23,262 nucleotides of DNA from Micromonospora parva (GCF_000718515.1 NZ_JNZS01000044.1:1-23262); one strand, 5' to 3'. Counted from the first letter of the stretch, positions 1 to 7,464 are shown. Numbers and translations: made by a program. The notes: generated by a model from the sequence alone, not told the origin.

Positions 1-138
1 ATCATAATTGGCACTGGCTTTACAAGCACCCTGTTGAGTTCTCAAAGAACAACCACACACCAGCCGCAAGCCCCACCCAAGTGGAACCCCAACCGGGGCT
101 TTTCGTTCCGCATCCCCGCCGCTCTCGCGCCGGGCACT
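1..138 (-). promoter_or_regulatory. Leader of rRNA (rrn) operon, upstream of a 16S gene outside the window
   Basis: Read on the minus strand, the left edge matches the conserved leader that precedes 16S rRNA in Micromonospora-type actinobacteria: a boxA antitermination element, then a short stretch (CAACAGGGTGCTTG and following) leading towards the mature 16S 5' end. No 16S sequence itself is inside the window, so the gene should begin just left of position 1. Transcription would enter from the promoters at 145-515. The rrn identity rests on recognising this leader, not on rRNA sequence. Confidence 0.8.
37..51 (-). promoter_or_regulatory. boxA antitermination element of the rrn leader
   Basis: The minus strand reads TGTTCTTTGAGAACT, the actinobacterial rrn boxA that recruits NusB/NusE antitermination factors so that untranslated rRNA is not terminated by Rho. 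It lies about 90 nt downstream of the nearest -10 hexamer, as expected for a leader element. Confidence 0.75.
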
Positions 139-144
139 TTTACT

Positions 145-173
145 ACGTTACCTCACCGTCTCTGCCGTGTCAA
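145..173 (-). promoter_or_regulatory. Promoter of rrn operon (proximal)
   Basis: On the minus strand a perfect -35 TTGACA (173-168) is followed after 17 nt by TAACGT (150-145), which fits the actinobacterial TANNNT -10. This is the best housekeeping-sigma promoter in the window and lies directly upstream of the boxA leader. The predicted start is near 138. Confidence 0.75.
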
Positions 174-317
174 ACCGTGTGTCCCGGTCTGTCATGCTTC
201 GTACGGGTCAGCGCCGGCGCACTCACGCAGCAGCGAACCGCTGCGTCAGGTCGTCGGATTCAGCAGACCGGCCGCTGCGGTGTCCCGCAGTCTCGCCCGG
301 TTCCCTGCCGGTCGTGA

Positions 318-346
318 ACCTTACCCGGTCGGCTTCGCCGCACCAA
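318..346 (-). promoter_or_regulatory. Candidate middle promoter of rrn operon
   Basis: The minus strand has TTGGTG (346-341), a 17-nt spacer and TAAGGT (323-318). The -10 is good and the -35 matches only three of six bases. It is supported mainly by its place between two better promoters, since tandem promoters are common for rrn operons. Confidence 0.4.
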
Positions 347-485
347 ATCCGCCTCACGGCCGATCCGGCGAGCCCCGCCCGGACCGTGTCCCGCAGGAGT
401 GAACCCCTGCCTGACCCGGTTGCCATCTCGTTCCGGCGCTTCAGGACCTTCGTCCCGTTTGCCCCGTTCCGCGCTGGCAGAGAGA

Positions 486-515
486 AAGTTACGCGTCTGC
501 GGGTTTGATCGTCAA
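486..515 (-). promoter_or_regulatory. Distal promoter of rrn operon
   Basis: The minus strand shows TTGACG (515-510), an 18-nt spacer and TAACTT (491-486), a strong housekeeping-type promoter. It is about 340 bp upstream of the proximal promoter. The roughly 520 bases between the rrn leader and position 667 hold no convincing gene; the open frames there lack a start with ribosome site and consistent codon bias. Confidence 0.65.
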
Positions 516-666
516 ATCCACGGGTAGCGGCGCGCGTCACATTCGCACGTCCGAGCCGTTTCCCCAGGTCAGGACCGCCGACGCCGGCCGTGGCGTGAGT
601 GCCTCCCGGTCTACGGCGGTCACCCGGCCACCGGTGGCGCCTGATCGGCGCGAGCGGCGAGGGGAA

Positions 667-921
667 TCAGGACGTCTGCCGCCGCCGGGTGGCCAGCCAG
701 GCCCGGACGCCGAGAACGCCGGCGGTGGTGCCGATCGCCAGCGACGCGGCGATCAGCAACGCGTGCACCCACAGGAAGCTGGTGGCCGGGCCGTCGGCCA
801 CCGTTCCGGACGCCCAGGACCGCGGGTCCTGCCAGATGGCCACCGCGAACCTCGGCCAGATCACCCAGGTCCAGACGCCGACTCCGACCAGGAAGAGGCT
901 CCACCCTCGCGACAGCACCAT
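667..921 (-). CDS. Small integral membrane protein, SCO4848-like
   Basis: An 84-residue protein with two hydrophobic segments, roughly residues 7-30 and 47-74, ending in a basic tail (RRRQTS). The pattern of a Trp-rich first helix (VWTWVIW) and a second starting FLWVHALL resembles the SCO4848 family of small actinobacterial membrane proteins, whose function is unknown to me. The ATG at 921-919 has no clear Shine-Dalgarno, so translation may be leaderless; the adjacent GTG codon is an alternative start. It is divergent from the PRC-barrel gene, with 168 bp between them, and ends about 150 bp from the rrn promoters. Confidence 0.7.
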   Translation of the reverse strand: MVLSRGWSLFLVGVGVWTWVIWPRFAVAIWQDPRSWASGTVADGPATSFLWVHALLIAASLAIGTTAGVLGVRAWLATRRRQTS

Positions 922-1089
922 GGCAGCCGAGTATGCCAGCGCACCTGCTCAGCGGCCCGCCGCCGGCAACGCGAACGCGCTGACCCGCCCCGGCGGGCGC
1001 GGCCGGCGCAGGGCGCTGACTGTTTCCGGCCGCGGCGGGATGGGCACTGCGAAGGGGGACAGCTGAGGACCGTCCCCTGGAGGTGCCCC

Positions 1090-1557
1090 ATGCAACCCTC
1101 GACCTTCAACCCCTGGGCCTGGCGTGACCCGTCCGCCCTGGCCGGCGGCTACACGCAGACCACACCCTCGGTCACCCCTGGGCAGGATCAGGGCGGGCAC
1201 GACGGCCCGGACGCGCCCGGCCCGGGCACCCCGGTCGACCTGGTGGGCTATCAGGTGCAGGCGAGCGATGGGCGCATCGGCACCATCGACGAGGCGAGCG
1301 ACGCGGCGGACGCCGCGCACCTGGTGGTGGACACCGGGCCGTGGATCTTCGGGCAGAAGGTGCTGCTGCCAGCCGGGACGGTGACGCGCGTGGATCACCA
1401 GGAACGTGTCGTGCACGTCGACCGGACCCGACAGCAGATCAAGGACGCACCACCGTTCGATCCGGATTCGGCAGACCCGGAGTACCGGGACCGCGTCGGC
1501 GCCTACTACGCCGACAGCTACCTTCCCCCTCCCGGCGCCATCCCACGGGTAATCTGA
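1090..1557 (+). CDS. PRC-barrel domain protein
   Basis: This 155-residue protein has a low-complexity Pro/Gly/Asp-rich N-terminus (about 1-45), then a PRC-barrel core from about residue 46 (VDLVGYQVQASDGRIGTIDE) to about 115, with the typical 'switch to slightly variant residue' beta pattern ending in VVHVDRTRQQIKDAP. The tail is acidic and tyrosine-rich. PRC barrels occur in RimM, in photosynthetic reaction-centre subunit H and in many stand-alone stress-linked proteins; no more precise role can be read here. The reading frame is open far upstream, but the ATG at 1090 is preceded by GGAGG at a proper spacing, and the upstream extension is Pro/Arg-rich non-coding-like sequence. Confidence 0.8.
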   Translation: MQPSTFNPWAWRDPSALAGGYTQTTPSVTPGQDQGGHDGPDAPGPGTPVDLVGYQVQASDGRIGTIDEASDAADAAHLVVDTGPWIFGQKVLLPAGTVTRVDHQERVVHVDRTRQQIKDAPPFDPDSADPEYRDRVGAYYADSYLPPPGAIPRVI

Positions 1558-1561
1558 GGCC

Positions 1562-1738
1562 GTGGTCCGGACGGGCAACTGCGCATCCGAGGCTGTCGAC
1601 CCGGTCGACGGCCTCGACCTCGGTGCCGTGCCCCAGACCCCGACCAACTCCGGCGACGGCCGTGAGCAACTTCTGAACGTCCTCCGTGCCGGTGGTCTGC
1701 GGTTCCGCGCCGGCGCGCGATGGCGGACGACTCGCTGA
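1562..1738 (+). CDS. Possible small ORF of unknown function (58 aa)
   Basis: An open frame starts at GTG 1562, only four bases after the PRC-barrel stop. By my hand count its three codon positions are about 78, 59 and 81 percent G+C, which is the order expected for coding DNA here, although third-position bias is weaker than in neighbouring genes. The product is acidic at first (DPVDGLDLGAVP) and basic at the end (RWRTTR). I do not recognise a family. The GAGG before the start is too close for a good ribosome site. It could be a decayed gene, a coupled small protein, or the 5' leader of trpS. Confidence 0.25.
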   Translation: MVRTGNCASEAVDPVDGLDLGAVPQTPTNSGDGREQLLNVLRAGGLRFRAGARWRTTR

Positions 1739-1752
1739 GTCGATTCCGCTGA

Positions 1753-1781
1753 CCGACCTGGGCTGAGCCAGCCCTGGTCGG
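1753..1781 (+). terminator. Strong hairpin in the trpS leader (terminator or attenuator)
   Basis: Arms CCGACC-t-GGGCTG and CAGCCC-t-GGTCGG pair as 6+6 bp around a single T:T mismatch with a 3-nt loop (AGC). It starts immediately after the TGA of a 10-codon frame (1720-1752) and ends 46 nt before the trpS start. There is no U-tract, which is usual for actinobacterial terminators. It may end upstream transcription or act in the leader of trpS. Confidence 0.5.
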
Positions 1782-1827
1782 CGCGCGCCCGTGCGTGACC
1801 CACCTTCGGATAACGAGAGGCACCACC

Positions 1828-2886
1828 ATGTCCGTCGCACGAATGCTCACCGGTGACCGACCCACCGGCCGCCTGCACCTCGGCCACTACGTCGGCAGCA
1901 TCGCCAACCGGGTACGGCTGCACCAGCGTTACGAGAGCTTCTTCATCATCGCCGACCTGCACATGCTCACCACTCGCAACCGCCGCGAGGACATCGACCA
2001 GGTCTCCGGCAACGCCCGCGAGATGGTGACCGACATCCTCGCCGCCGGGGTCGACCCGGACCGGGCAACCTTCTACCTCCAGTCGGCGATCCCCGAGGTC
2101 GGCGATCTCAACACCCTCCTGCAGAACCTGGTGACAGTTCCCCGGTTGGAACGGGTGCCCTCGCTCAAGGACATGGCCCGCGACGCCGGCAAGGAGGAGA
2201 TGCCGTACGGGCTGCTGGGTTACCCGGTACTCCAGGCGGCGGACATCCTCTGCGTCAAGGGGGAGGTGGTCCCGGTCGGCCGGGACAACGCCGCTCACGT
2301 CGAGGTGACCAGGGAGATCGCCCGGCGGTTCAACCACCTGTACGGACCGGTCTTCCCGGTGCCCGAGCTGATCCCGGCGGACACGCCGAGCCTGGTGGGC
2401 ACCGACGGCGCGGCCAAGATGAGCAAGAGCAGGGGCAACACCATCGCGCTCTCCGACGACGCGGCGACGGTGCGTCGCAAGGTGCTGGGCATGTACACCG
2501 ACCCGAACCGGGTACGGGCCGACGTGCCGGGCACTGTGGAGGGCAACCCGGTGTTCGCGTACCACGAGGTTTTCAATCCGGACCGCGACGAGGTCGCCGA
2601 CCTGGCCCGGCGTTACCGGGCCGGGCGGGTGGGTGACGTGGAGGTCAAGGAACGGCTGGTCGTCGCGCTGGAGGGGTTCCTGGCGCCGATCCGACAGCGT
2701 CGGGCCGAGATCGAAGCTGACCGGGGTCTGGTCGACCGGCTGATCGTCGAGGGCACGGAACGGACCCGCCAGGAGGTACGCCAGACAGTGCTCGAGGTGC
2801 GCCGGGCGATGGGGCTGACCGGCGCGTACCAGCAGGTGCGGCGGCGGGCTGAGCGCAGCCGACGCCGGACAGAAGCGGCAACCTGA
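1828..2886 (+). CDS. trpS: Tryptophanyl-tRNA synthetase, auxiliary TrpRS II-like
   Basis: Class I aminoacyl-tRNA synthetase of 352 residues that charges tRNA-Trp with tryptophan in the cytoplasm. The HIGH signature appears as HLGH at residues 17-20 and the KMSKS loop is exact at 197-201. The N-terminus reads MLTGDRPTGRLHLGHYVGS rather than the F-SG-QP-TG form of the usual bacterial enzyme. The C-terminal part (TDPNRVRADVPGTVEGNPVF, then LAPIRQRRAEIE) recalls the divergent TrpRS II of Deinococcus and similar auxiliary enzymes, some of which resist tryptophan-analogue antibiotics. The start at 1828 follows GAGAGG; an in-frame ATG at 1795 lacks a ribosome site. No T-box motif is visible upstream. 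TrpRS identity is secure; the auxiliary subtype is from memory of family sequences. Confidence 0.93.
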   Translation: MSVARMLTGDRPTGRLHLGHYVGSIANRVRLHQRYESFFIIADLHMLTTRNRREDIDQVSGNAREMVTDILAAGVDPDRATFYLQSAIPEVGDLNTLLQNLVTVPRLERVPSLKDMARDAGKEEMPYGLLGYPVLQAADILCVKGEVVPVGRDNAAHVEVTREIARRFNHLYGPVFPVPELIPADTPSLVGTDGAAKMSKSRGNTIALSDDAATVRRKVLGMYTDPNRVRADVPGTVEGNPVFAYHEVFNPDRDEVADLARRYRAGRVGDVEVKERLVVALEGFLAPIRQRRAEIEADRGLVDRLIVEGTERTRQEVRQTVLEVRRAMGLTGAYQQVRRRAERSRRRTEAAT

Positions 2887-2932
2887 CGCCGGGCGGCGCT
2901 GAGCGAGGAGACCGGACGAAGCGCCGAGCGAA

Positions 2933-4162
2933 ATGGCGCAGAATGCCAGGATGAGGAGGATCTCGGATATTCGTCCGGTGCCTACGGGGGTGACGCACCG
3001 GACCACGATGTTCGAGATCTTCTTCGACCTGGTCTTCGTCTTCGCACTCACCCGGGTCATCACGTTCATGGCGGGGTCGCCGGGCGCGCTCACCCTGGCC
3101 CAGGGGCTGCTCCTGCTGCTCCTGCTGCTCTACTCCTGGTCGCCGTACATCTGGGTGGGAAACCTGGTCCGGGCGGACGTCGGCCCGGTCCGCGCCGCCA
3201 CCCTGGTCGCGATGGCGGCGATCTTCGTGGCCGCGCTGGTGATGCCGGACGCGTGGCAGCAGAGCCCGGAGCTGTTCGACGCGCCGCTGACTCTCGCGCT
3301 GGCCTACGTGGTGGGCCGGGCCGTGCAGCTTGTGATTCTGTTCTGGGCGAGCGCGACGAACCCCGCGCTGCGCTCGACGCTGAGGTTCTTCACGGTGCCG
3401 GTCGTGCTGGGCTGGGTTCCCCTGATCATCGGGGCCCTGCTCGGCGGTGCGGCCCAGACGGCGCTCTGGACGGTGGCGTTTCTGCTGAACATCGGCGGTG
3501 CCCGGATCGCGTCCGCCTTCCGGCCGTGGCAACTGCGCAGCGTGGACCACTTCACCGAGCGGTACGGCCTGGTGCTGATCATCGCGCTGGGTGAGTCCCT
3601 GATCTCCGCCGGCGCGGGCCCCAGGGCGATGGCCCCGGTCGGCCCCGCGCTACTGGCCGCACTGCTCGGCCTCACCAGCACGGTCTGCCTGTGGTGGCTC
3701 TACTTCGATCGGCTGGCGTCCACCGCCAGCGAGGCCGTCAGCAGCGTGCCGGGTGAGCGACGGGCCAGCGTGGCCGGCGACGCGTACGGCCTCGCGCACT
3801 CCACGCTGATCATCGGCGCGATCTACGTGGCGCTCGGCATCGAGGAGGTGATCGCCCACCTCACCGCGGAGTCGGCGCATCCGGGTCGCCTCGGGTGGGA
3901 GGCAGCGACAGCGCTCTACGGCGGCACCGCCCTCTACCTGCTCAGCAGACTGGTCTTCCGACGGCTGACCGTCGGCACGGTGGTCCCGACGCAGGTCGTC
4001 GCCGCGCTGCTGCCGCTGCCCCTGCTGCCGATCGGCCGGTCCCTGCCGCCACTGGCGGCGCTCACAGTGCTGACCGCCTTCCTGATCGGCGTGACCTGGT
4101 TCGAGCGACGGATGGACCGACGCGACGAACGATCCGACCCGGCGCGGCCACGCCTGCGGTGA
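2933..4162 (+). CDS. Low temperature requirement protein A (LtrA) family membrane protein
   Basis: A 409-residue polytopic membrane protein with about ten to twelve hydrophobic segments. The family hallmark FEIFFDLVFVFALTRV lies at residues 27-42, and a second conserved block, HFTERYGLVLIIALGESLI, lies near residue 210. LtrA was named from a Listeria low-temperature mutant; its biochemical function is unresolved. The start is uncertain because ATG codons at 2933, 2945 and 2951 lie close together and none has a strong ribosome site; 2933 and 2951 are in frame. It follows trpS by 46 nt on the same strand without an obvious terminator, so co-transcription is possible. The C-terminus is a basic cytoplasmic tail. 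Confidence 0.88.
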   Translation: MAQNARMRRISDIRPVPTGVTHRTTMFEIFFDLVFVFALTRVITFMAGSPGALTLAQGLLLLLLLLYSWSPYIWVGNLVRADVGPVRAATLVAMAAIFVAALVMPDAWQQSPELFDAPLTLALAYVVGRAVQLVILFWASATNPALRSTLRFFTVPVVLGWVPLIIGALLGGAAQTALWTVAFLLNIGGARIASAFRPWQLRSVDHFTERYGLVLIIALGESLISAGAGPRAMAPVGPALLAALLGLTSTVCLWWLYFDRLASTASEAVSSVPGERRASVAGDAYGLAHSTLIIGAIYVALGIEEVIAHLTAESAHPGRLGWEAATALYGGTALYLLSRLVFRRLTVGTVVPTQVVAALLPLPLLPIGRSLPPLAALTVLTAFLIGVTWFERRMDRRDERSDPARPRLR

Positions 4163-4193
4163 GCGGTGCCGGGCAGAAAAGGTTGCCGGGCCG

Positions 4194-4223
4194 TGTCGAT
4201 ATCCGCGGTCACCGTTCGTCGTC
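4194..4223 (+). promoter_or_regulatory. Candidate ECF42-dependent promoter
   Basis: TGTCGA (4194-4199), a 17-nt spacer, then CGTC (4217-4220, repeated as CGTCGTC to 4223) lies 42-71 bp before the DGPF gene. As I recall, ECF42 sigma factors recognise TGTCGA at -35 and CGTC/CGAC at -10 in front of their partner DGPF genes. The match and the presence of an ECF42 gene in the same unit argue for autoregulation. Confidence 0.65.
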
Positions 4224-4264
4224 ATGCTGTACGGCGACACCGCCGCACCGAGAGGAGCCAAAAC

Positions 4265-4621
4265 GTGAAGTACATGCTGCTGTTCATGAGTCCCATGGTC
4301 GACGGAGAGGTCGTCGACAAAGGGTGCAGCTTCGAGGACTGGATCCGCTACGACCGGGAGATGAAGGACGCCGGAGTCTGGGTCTCCGGGCACCCGCTAC
4401 AGGACCTGACCACCTGTACGACAGTGCAGGTGAGCGCCGGTGGCGAGCGCACGATCACCGACGGGCCGTTCGCCGAGACCCGTGAGCTGCTCGGTGGGTA
4501 CGACGTCATCGACGTGCCGGACCTCGACGCCGCGCTGGAGTGGGCCGCCCGCAGCCCCGGGGCCGCCGGTCCCGGATCGGTCCAGGTCCGTCCGATCGCC
4601 GAGATCGACGTGCAGGTCTGA
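4265..4621 (+). CDS. YCII-related DGPF-domain protein, partner of ECF42 sigma factor
   Basis: A 118-residue protein of the YCII/YciI-like dimeric alpha-beta barrel superfamily. The N-terminus KYMLLFM and the motif ITDGPFAETRELLGGY (about residues 60-75), which gives DGPF proteins their name, are both present. These proteins are thought to be small cytoplasmic enzymes or ligand binders and are the usual targets and genomic partners of ECF42 sigma factors. The GTG start at 4265 has AGAGGAG upstream at proper spacing; an in-frame ATG at 4166 would place the promoter motif inside the gene and lacks a ribosome site. The stop lies three bases before the sigma-factor start, so the two are very likely one operon with coupled translation. 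Confidence 0.9.
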   Translation: MKYMLLFMSPMVDGEVVDKGCSFEDWIRYDREMKDAGVWVSGHPLQDLTTCTTVQVSAGGERTITDGPFAETRELLGGYDVIDVPDLDAALEWAARSPGAAGPGSVQVRPIAEIDVQV

Positions 4622-4623
4622 GC

Positions 4624-5880
4624 GTGCCGGATGAGAGGGCAGCCGTCGGGTCGTCGGTGGAGGCCGTGTTCCGGGAGGAGCGCGGCCGACTGCTCGCTTC
4701 GCTCGTGCGCCGCTTCGGCGACCTCGACCTGGCCGAGGAGGTCGCCTCCGAGGCCATCGAGGCGGCGCTGACGCACTGGCCGACCGACGGCGTCCCGAGC
4801 CGGCCGGGCGCCTGGCTGCTCACCACTGCCCGGCGTCGGGCCGTGGACCGGTTGCGTCGTGACCGGGTGCTGGCCACCCGGCTCGCCGTGCTCCGGGCGG
4901 AGGCCGAGCGGGCCGATCACGCCCCGCCCGCCGACGCGGACCGTGACCTGCCCGACGACCGGCTGGCGCTCTTCTTCACCTGCGCGCACCCGGCCCTGGC
5001 CGCGCCGGACCGTGCCGCGCTCACAGTGCGGTTCCTGGCCGGCCTCACCACCGCCGAGGTCGCGCGGGCCTTCCTGGTGCCGCCCGCCACCATGGCCCAG
5101 CGACTCGTCCGCGCCAAACGGAAGATCCGTGACGCACGCATCCCGTTCCGGGTGCCGGGCGACGACGAGCTGCCCGGCCGTCTGCCCACCGTGCTCCAGG
5201 CCGTCTACTCGATCTTCACCGAGGGGTACGCGGCCAGTTCCGGCCCGGATCTGCAACGGATCGACCTGGCCGAGGAGGCCATCCGGCTGGGCCGGATTCT
5301 GCGCCGGCTGCTGCCCGCCGAGCGGGAGGCCGCCGGGCTGCTCGGCCTGATGCTGCTCGTCCATGCCCGGCGCGACGCGCGTACCGGGCCGGACGGGGCG
5401 ATGATCCTGCTCGACGACCAGGATCGGGGGCGCTGGGACCGTCAGATGATCGAGGAGGGGCGCGGCCTGGTGGTGGTCGCGCTGACCGGCCGGGCTCCCG
5501 GGCCGTACGCGGTGCAGGCCGCCATCGCCGCGCTGCACGACGAGGCTCCCGACGTGGCCAGCACCGACTGGCCGCAGGTGGTGGCGCTCTACGACGTGCT
5601 GCTCGGCCTGGTGCCCTCGCCGGTCGTCGCGCTGAACCGGGCCGCCGCGGTGGCCATGCGGGACGGACCGGAGGCGGGGCTGGCGCTGCTCGACGAGTTG
5701 GCCGACGATCCGCGCCTGCGCGGCCACCATCCCTATCCGGCGGCTCGGGCCGATCTGCTGCGCCGGCTCGGCCGGTACGACGAGGCCGCGGCCGCGTACC
5801 GCAGCGCGTTGACGTTGGTCGGCACCGAACCGGAGCGCGCGTACCTGCTCAGCCAGCTGAAGGCTGTCACGAGCGGGTGA
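4624..5880 (+). CDS. ECF42-group RNA polymerase sigma factor with C-terminal TPR-like extension
   Basis: A 418-residue sigma factor, about twice the usual ECF length. Region 2 lies near residues 10-60 (RRFGDLDLAEEVASEAIEAA), and region 4 near 125-175 (FLAGLTTAEVARAFLVPPAT, followed by QRLVRAKRKI). The conserved FFTCAHPAL segment between them is typical of the group. The remaining 240 residues are helical with paired-helix repeats (ALNRAAAVAMRDG, LLRRLGRYDEAAAAYRSAL), matching the TPR-like C-terminal extension reported as needed for ECF42 activity. No anti-sigma gene is adjacent, consistent with regulation through the extension. The GTG at 4624 is chosen because longer frames overlap the DGPF gene. 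It overlaps the next gene by four bases. Confidence 0.92.
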   Translation: MPDERAAVGSSVEAVFREERGRLLASLVRRFGDLDLAEEVASEAIEAALTHWPTDGVPSRPGAWLLTTARRRAVDRLRRDRVLATRLAVLRAEAERADHAPPADADRDLPDDRLALFFTCAHPALAAPDRAALTVRFLAGLTTAEVARAFLVPPATMAQRLVRAKRKIRDARIPFRVPGDDELPGRLPTVLQAVYSIFTEGYAASSGPDLQRIDLAEEAIRLGRILRRLLPAEREAAGLLGLMLLVHARRDARTGPDGAMILLDDQDRGRWDRQMIEEGRGLVVVALTGRAPGPYAVQAAIAALHDEAPDVASTDWPQVVALYDVLLGLVPSPVVALNRAAAVAMRDGPEAGLALLDELADDPRLRGHHPYPAARADLLRRLGRYDEAAAAYRSALTLVGTEPERAYLLSQLKAVTSG

Positions 5881-6488
5881 GCTGTACCCTTCCCCGGGTG
5901 AGTCTGCCGCTGCCTCCCGGGCCGTTCGCCGCGTACCTGTTCGACTGCGACGGCACCATCGTCGACTCGATGCCGCTGCACTACGTGGCCTGGCAGCGGG
6001 CCCTCGCGGAGTGGGGCTGCGAGTTCCCGGAGGACCTCTTCTACGCGTGGGGTGGGCGGCCCACCGCCGACATCATCGTCGAGCTGAACGAGCAGCAGGG
6101 TCTGGCCATGCCGGTGGCTGCCGTGGTCGAGCGCCGGGAGAGCTACTACCAGGAGTTGTTGCCGCAGCTCGCCGCGGTGCCGGAGGTGCTGGCGCACATC
6201 CACGACGCGCACCGGCGGGTTCCGTTCGCCGTGGTCTCCGGCAGCACCCGCGCGTCGGTCACGGCCTCCCTGGACGCGCTGGGCCTGCTGGACCGGTTCG
6301 ACGTGCTGGTCTGCGCCGACGACTACACCCGGGCCAAGCCCGACCCGGAGGCGTTCCTGCTCGCGGCGCGGCAGCTCGGCGTACCCCCGGAGGCTTGCCT
6401 GGTCTTCGAGGACACCGACCTGGGCATCCAGGCCGCGACGGCGGCCGGCATGGCATCGGTACGCGTGCCGCAACAGCGCACGCCCTGA
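5877..6488 (+). CDS. HAD-superfamily phosphatase, beta-phosphoglucomutase-like
   Basis: A 203-residue haloacid-dehalogenase-type hydrolase. Motif I is FDCDGTIVDS with nucleophile D23 and acid/base D25, motif II is VVSGSTRAS, motif III the lysine in AKPDPEAF, and motif IV is FEDTDLGI. The alpha-helical cap between motifs I and II fits the beta-phosphoglucomutase / YqaB sugar-phosphate phosphatase subgroup. The GTG at 5877 overlaps the sigma-factor stop (GTGA), suggesting translational coupling. A second GTG at 5898 follows a TACCCT -10-like hexamer by nine bases and may be a leaderless start. It meets the next gene tail to tail with only four bases between the stops and no visible terminator. 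Substrate unknown. Confidence 0.88.
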   Translation: MSCTLPRVSLPLPPGPFAAYLFDCDGTIVDSMPLHYVAWQRALAEWGCEFPEDLFYAWGGRPTADIIVELNEQQGLAMPVAAVVERRESYYQELLPQLAAVPEVLAHIHDAHRRVPFAVVSGSTRASVTASLDALGLLDRFDVLVCADDYTRAKPDPEAFLLAARQLGVPPEACLVFEDTDLGIQAATAAGMASVRVPQQRTP

Positions 6489-6492
6489 CCTC

Positions 6493-7464
6493 TCAGGCCA
6501 CCGTCAGCAGGAGCTTGCCGGCGTAGGAGGTCTGGAGGCGCTGGTGCGCGTCCCGCACCTTGCCCAGGGGGAACGTCTCGGCGACGTGCACCACGAACGG
6601 CCCCGCTTCGATGAGTTCGTTGAGGCGCTGCAACTGTCGGGGGTTCGATTCGCCGTCGTACGCGCGGACCGTGACGCCCGGACGTTCCTGTGGCTCCGGC
6701 CGCACCCCGTGGGCGTACGCGACCACCCCGCCGTCGGCCAGCGCCTCGGTGAGCCGGTCCAGCGTCGGCCCGCCGGCCATCGCCAGGATGGCGTTGACCC
6801 CGCCCGGTGCCGCGTCCCGGATCCGGGCCAGCACCTCGGTCATGTCGCCGTGACCGTCCACCGACACGTCGGAGCCGAGCCGGGTCACCAGCGCGACGCC
6901 GTCCGCCCCGGACGCCACGGCGATCACGTTGAGGCCCTGCCGCTTCGCCAACTGCACGGCCAGGTGGCCCTGACCGCCGCTCGCTCCGAAGATCAGCAAC
7001 CAGTCGCCGGCCGACAGGCTGACGGTGTCGAGGCCGGCCAGTGCGGTCAGCGCGTCGGTGGGCATGGCACCGGCGTGCTCGGCCGGCACACCGTCGGGCA
7101 CCTTCGCCGCGTACTCCGCCTTGACCGACGCGTACTCGGCGTAGAGGCCGCCCTTGGGCCGGGTGGTGGCGGAGACGTAGACCAGGTCGCCCACGGCCAG
7201 GCTGGTCACCGTGCCGCCGGCCGCGATGACGGTTCCGGCACCGTCGGAGCCGGGCACGATCGGCAGTGCCGAGCCCTCCGGCACCAGCACCCCCTCCCGC
7301 TCGTACGCGTCCCACACCCCGACGCCGGCGCTCCACACCTTGATCAGCACTTCGTCGTCGGCGACCTGCGGGATCGGCAGCTTGCGCAGGGTGATCACCT
7401 CCGGCCCGCCGAACTCGTCGAAGGCCGCGGCCTGCATCCGCTCTGGCACACCCCCGTCAACCAT
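6493..7464 (-). CDS. Zinc-free MDR oxidoreductase (NADPH:quinone reductase type)
   Basis: A 323-residue medium-chain dehydrogenase/reductase. It has the N-terminal GroES-like fold (GGPEVITLRKLPIPQVADDE, then PIVPGSDGAGTVIAAG) and a Rossmann NADP-binding segment IFGASGGQGHLAVQLAK near residues 158-174. There is no cysteine anywhere in the protein, so the catalytic and structural zinc sites of alcohol dehydrogenases are absent. That places it with quinone oxidoreductases or enoyl reductases, which transfer hydride from NADPH. The start at 7464 is supported by GGAGGGGGA upstream; the internal M10 would also give a family-like N-terminus. It may be read alone or as the last gene after the DUF916 gene, 135 bp away. 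Confidence 0.9.
   Translation of the reverse strand: MVDGGVPERMQAAAFDEFGGPEVITLRKLPIPQVADDEVLIKVWSAGVGVWDAYEREGVLVPEGSALPIVPGSDGAGTVIAAGGTVTSLAVGDLVYVSATTRPKGGLYAEYASVKAEYAAKVPDGVPAEHAGAMPTDALTALAGLDTVSLSAGDWLLIFGASGGQGHLAVQLAKRQGLNVIAVASGADGVALVTRLGSDVSVDGHGDMTEVLARIRDAAPGGVNAILAMAGGPTLDRLTEALADGGVVAYAHGVRPEPQERPGVTVRAYDGESNPRQLQRLNELIEAGPFVVHVAETFPLGKVRDAHQRLQTSYAGKLLLTVA

Noticed and set aside
627..638. Palindrome GCCACCGGTGGC downstream of the SCO4848-like gene
   Set aside because: It has no loop, so it is not a normal terminator, and such short GC-rich palindromes are frequent here.
505..1089. N-terminal extension of the PRC-barrel reading frame
   Set aside because: The frame is open but Pro/Arg-rich, overlaps the minus-strand SCO4848-like gene, and the ATG at 1090 has a proper ribosome site.
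1558..1827. T-box riboswitch before trpS
   Set aside because: No AGGGTGGNACCGCG-type T-box sequence or recognisable specifier stem was found.
949..3093. Long minus-strand open frame (714 codons)
   Set aside because: It lies opposite the PRC-barrel and TrpRS genes, whose protein families are clear. Its product is Arg/His/Val-rich without recognisable domains, as expected for an antisense shadow in high-GC DNA.
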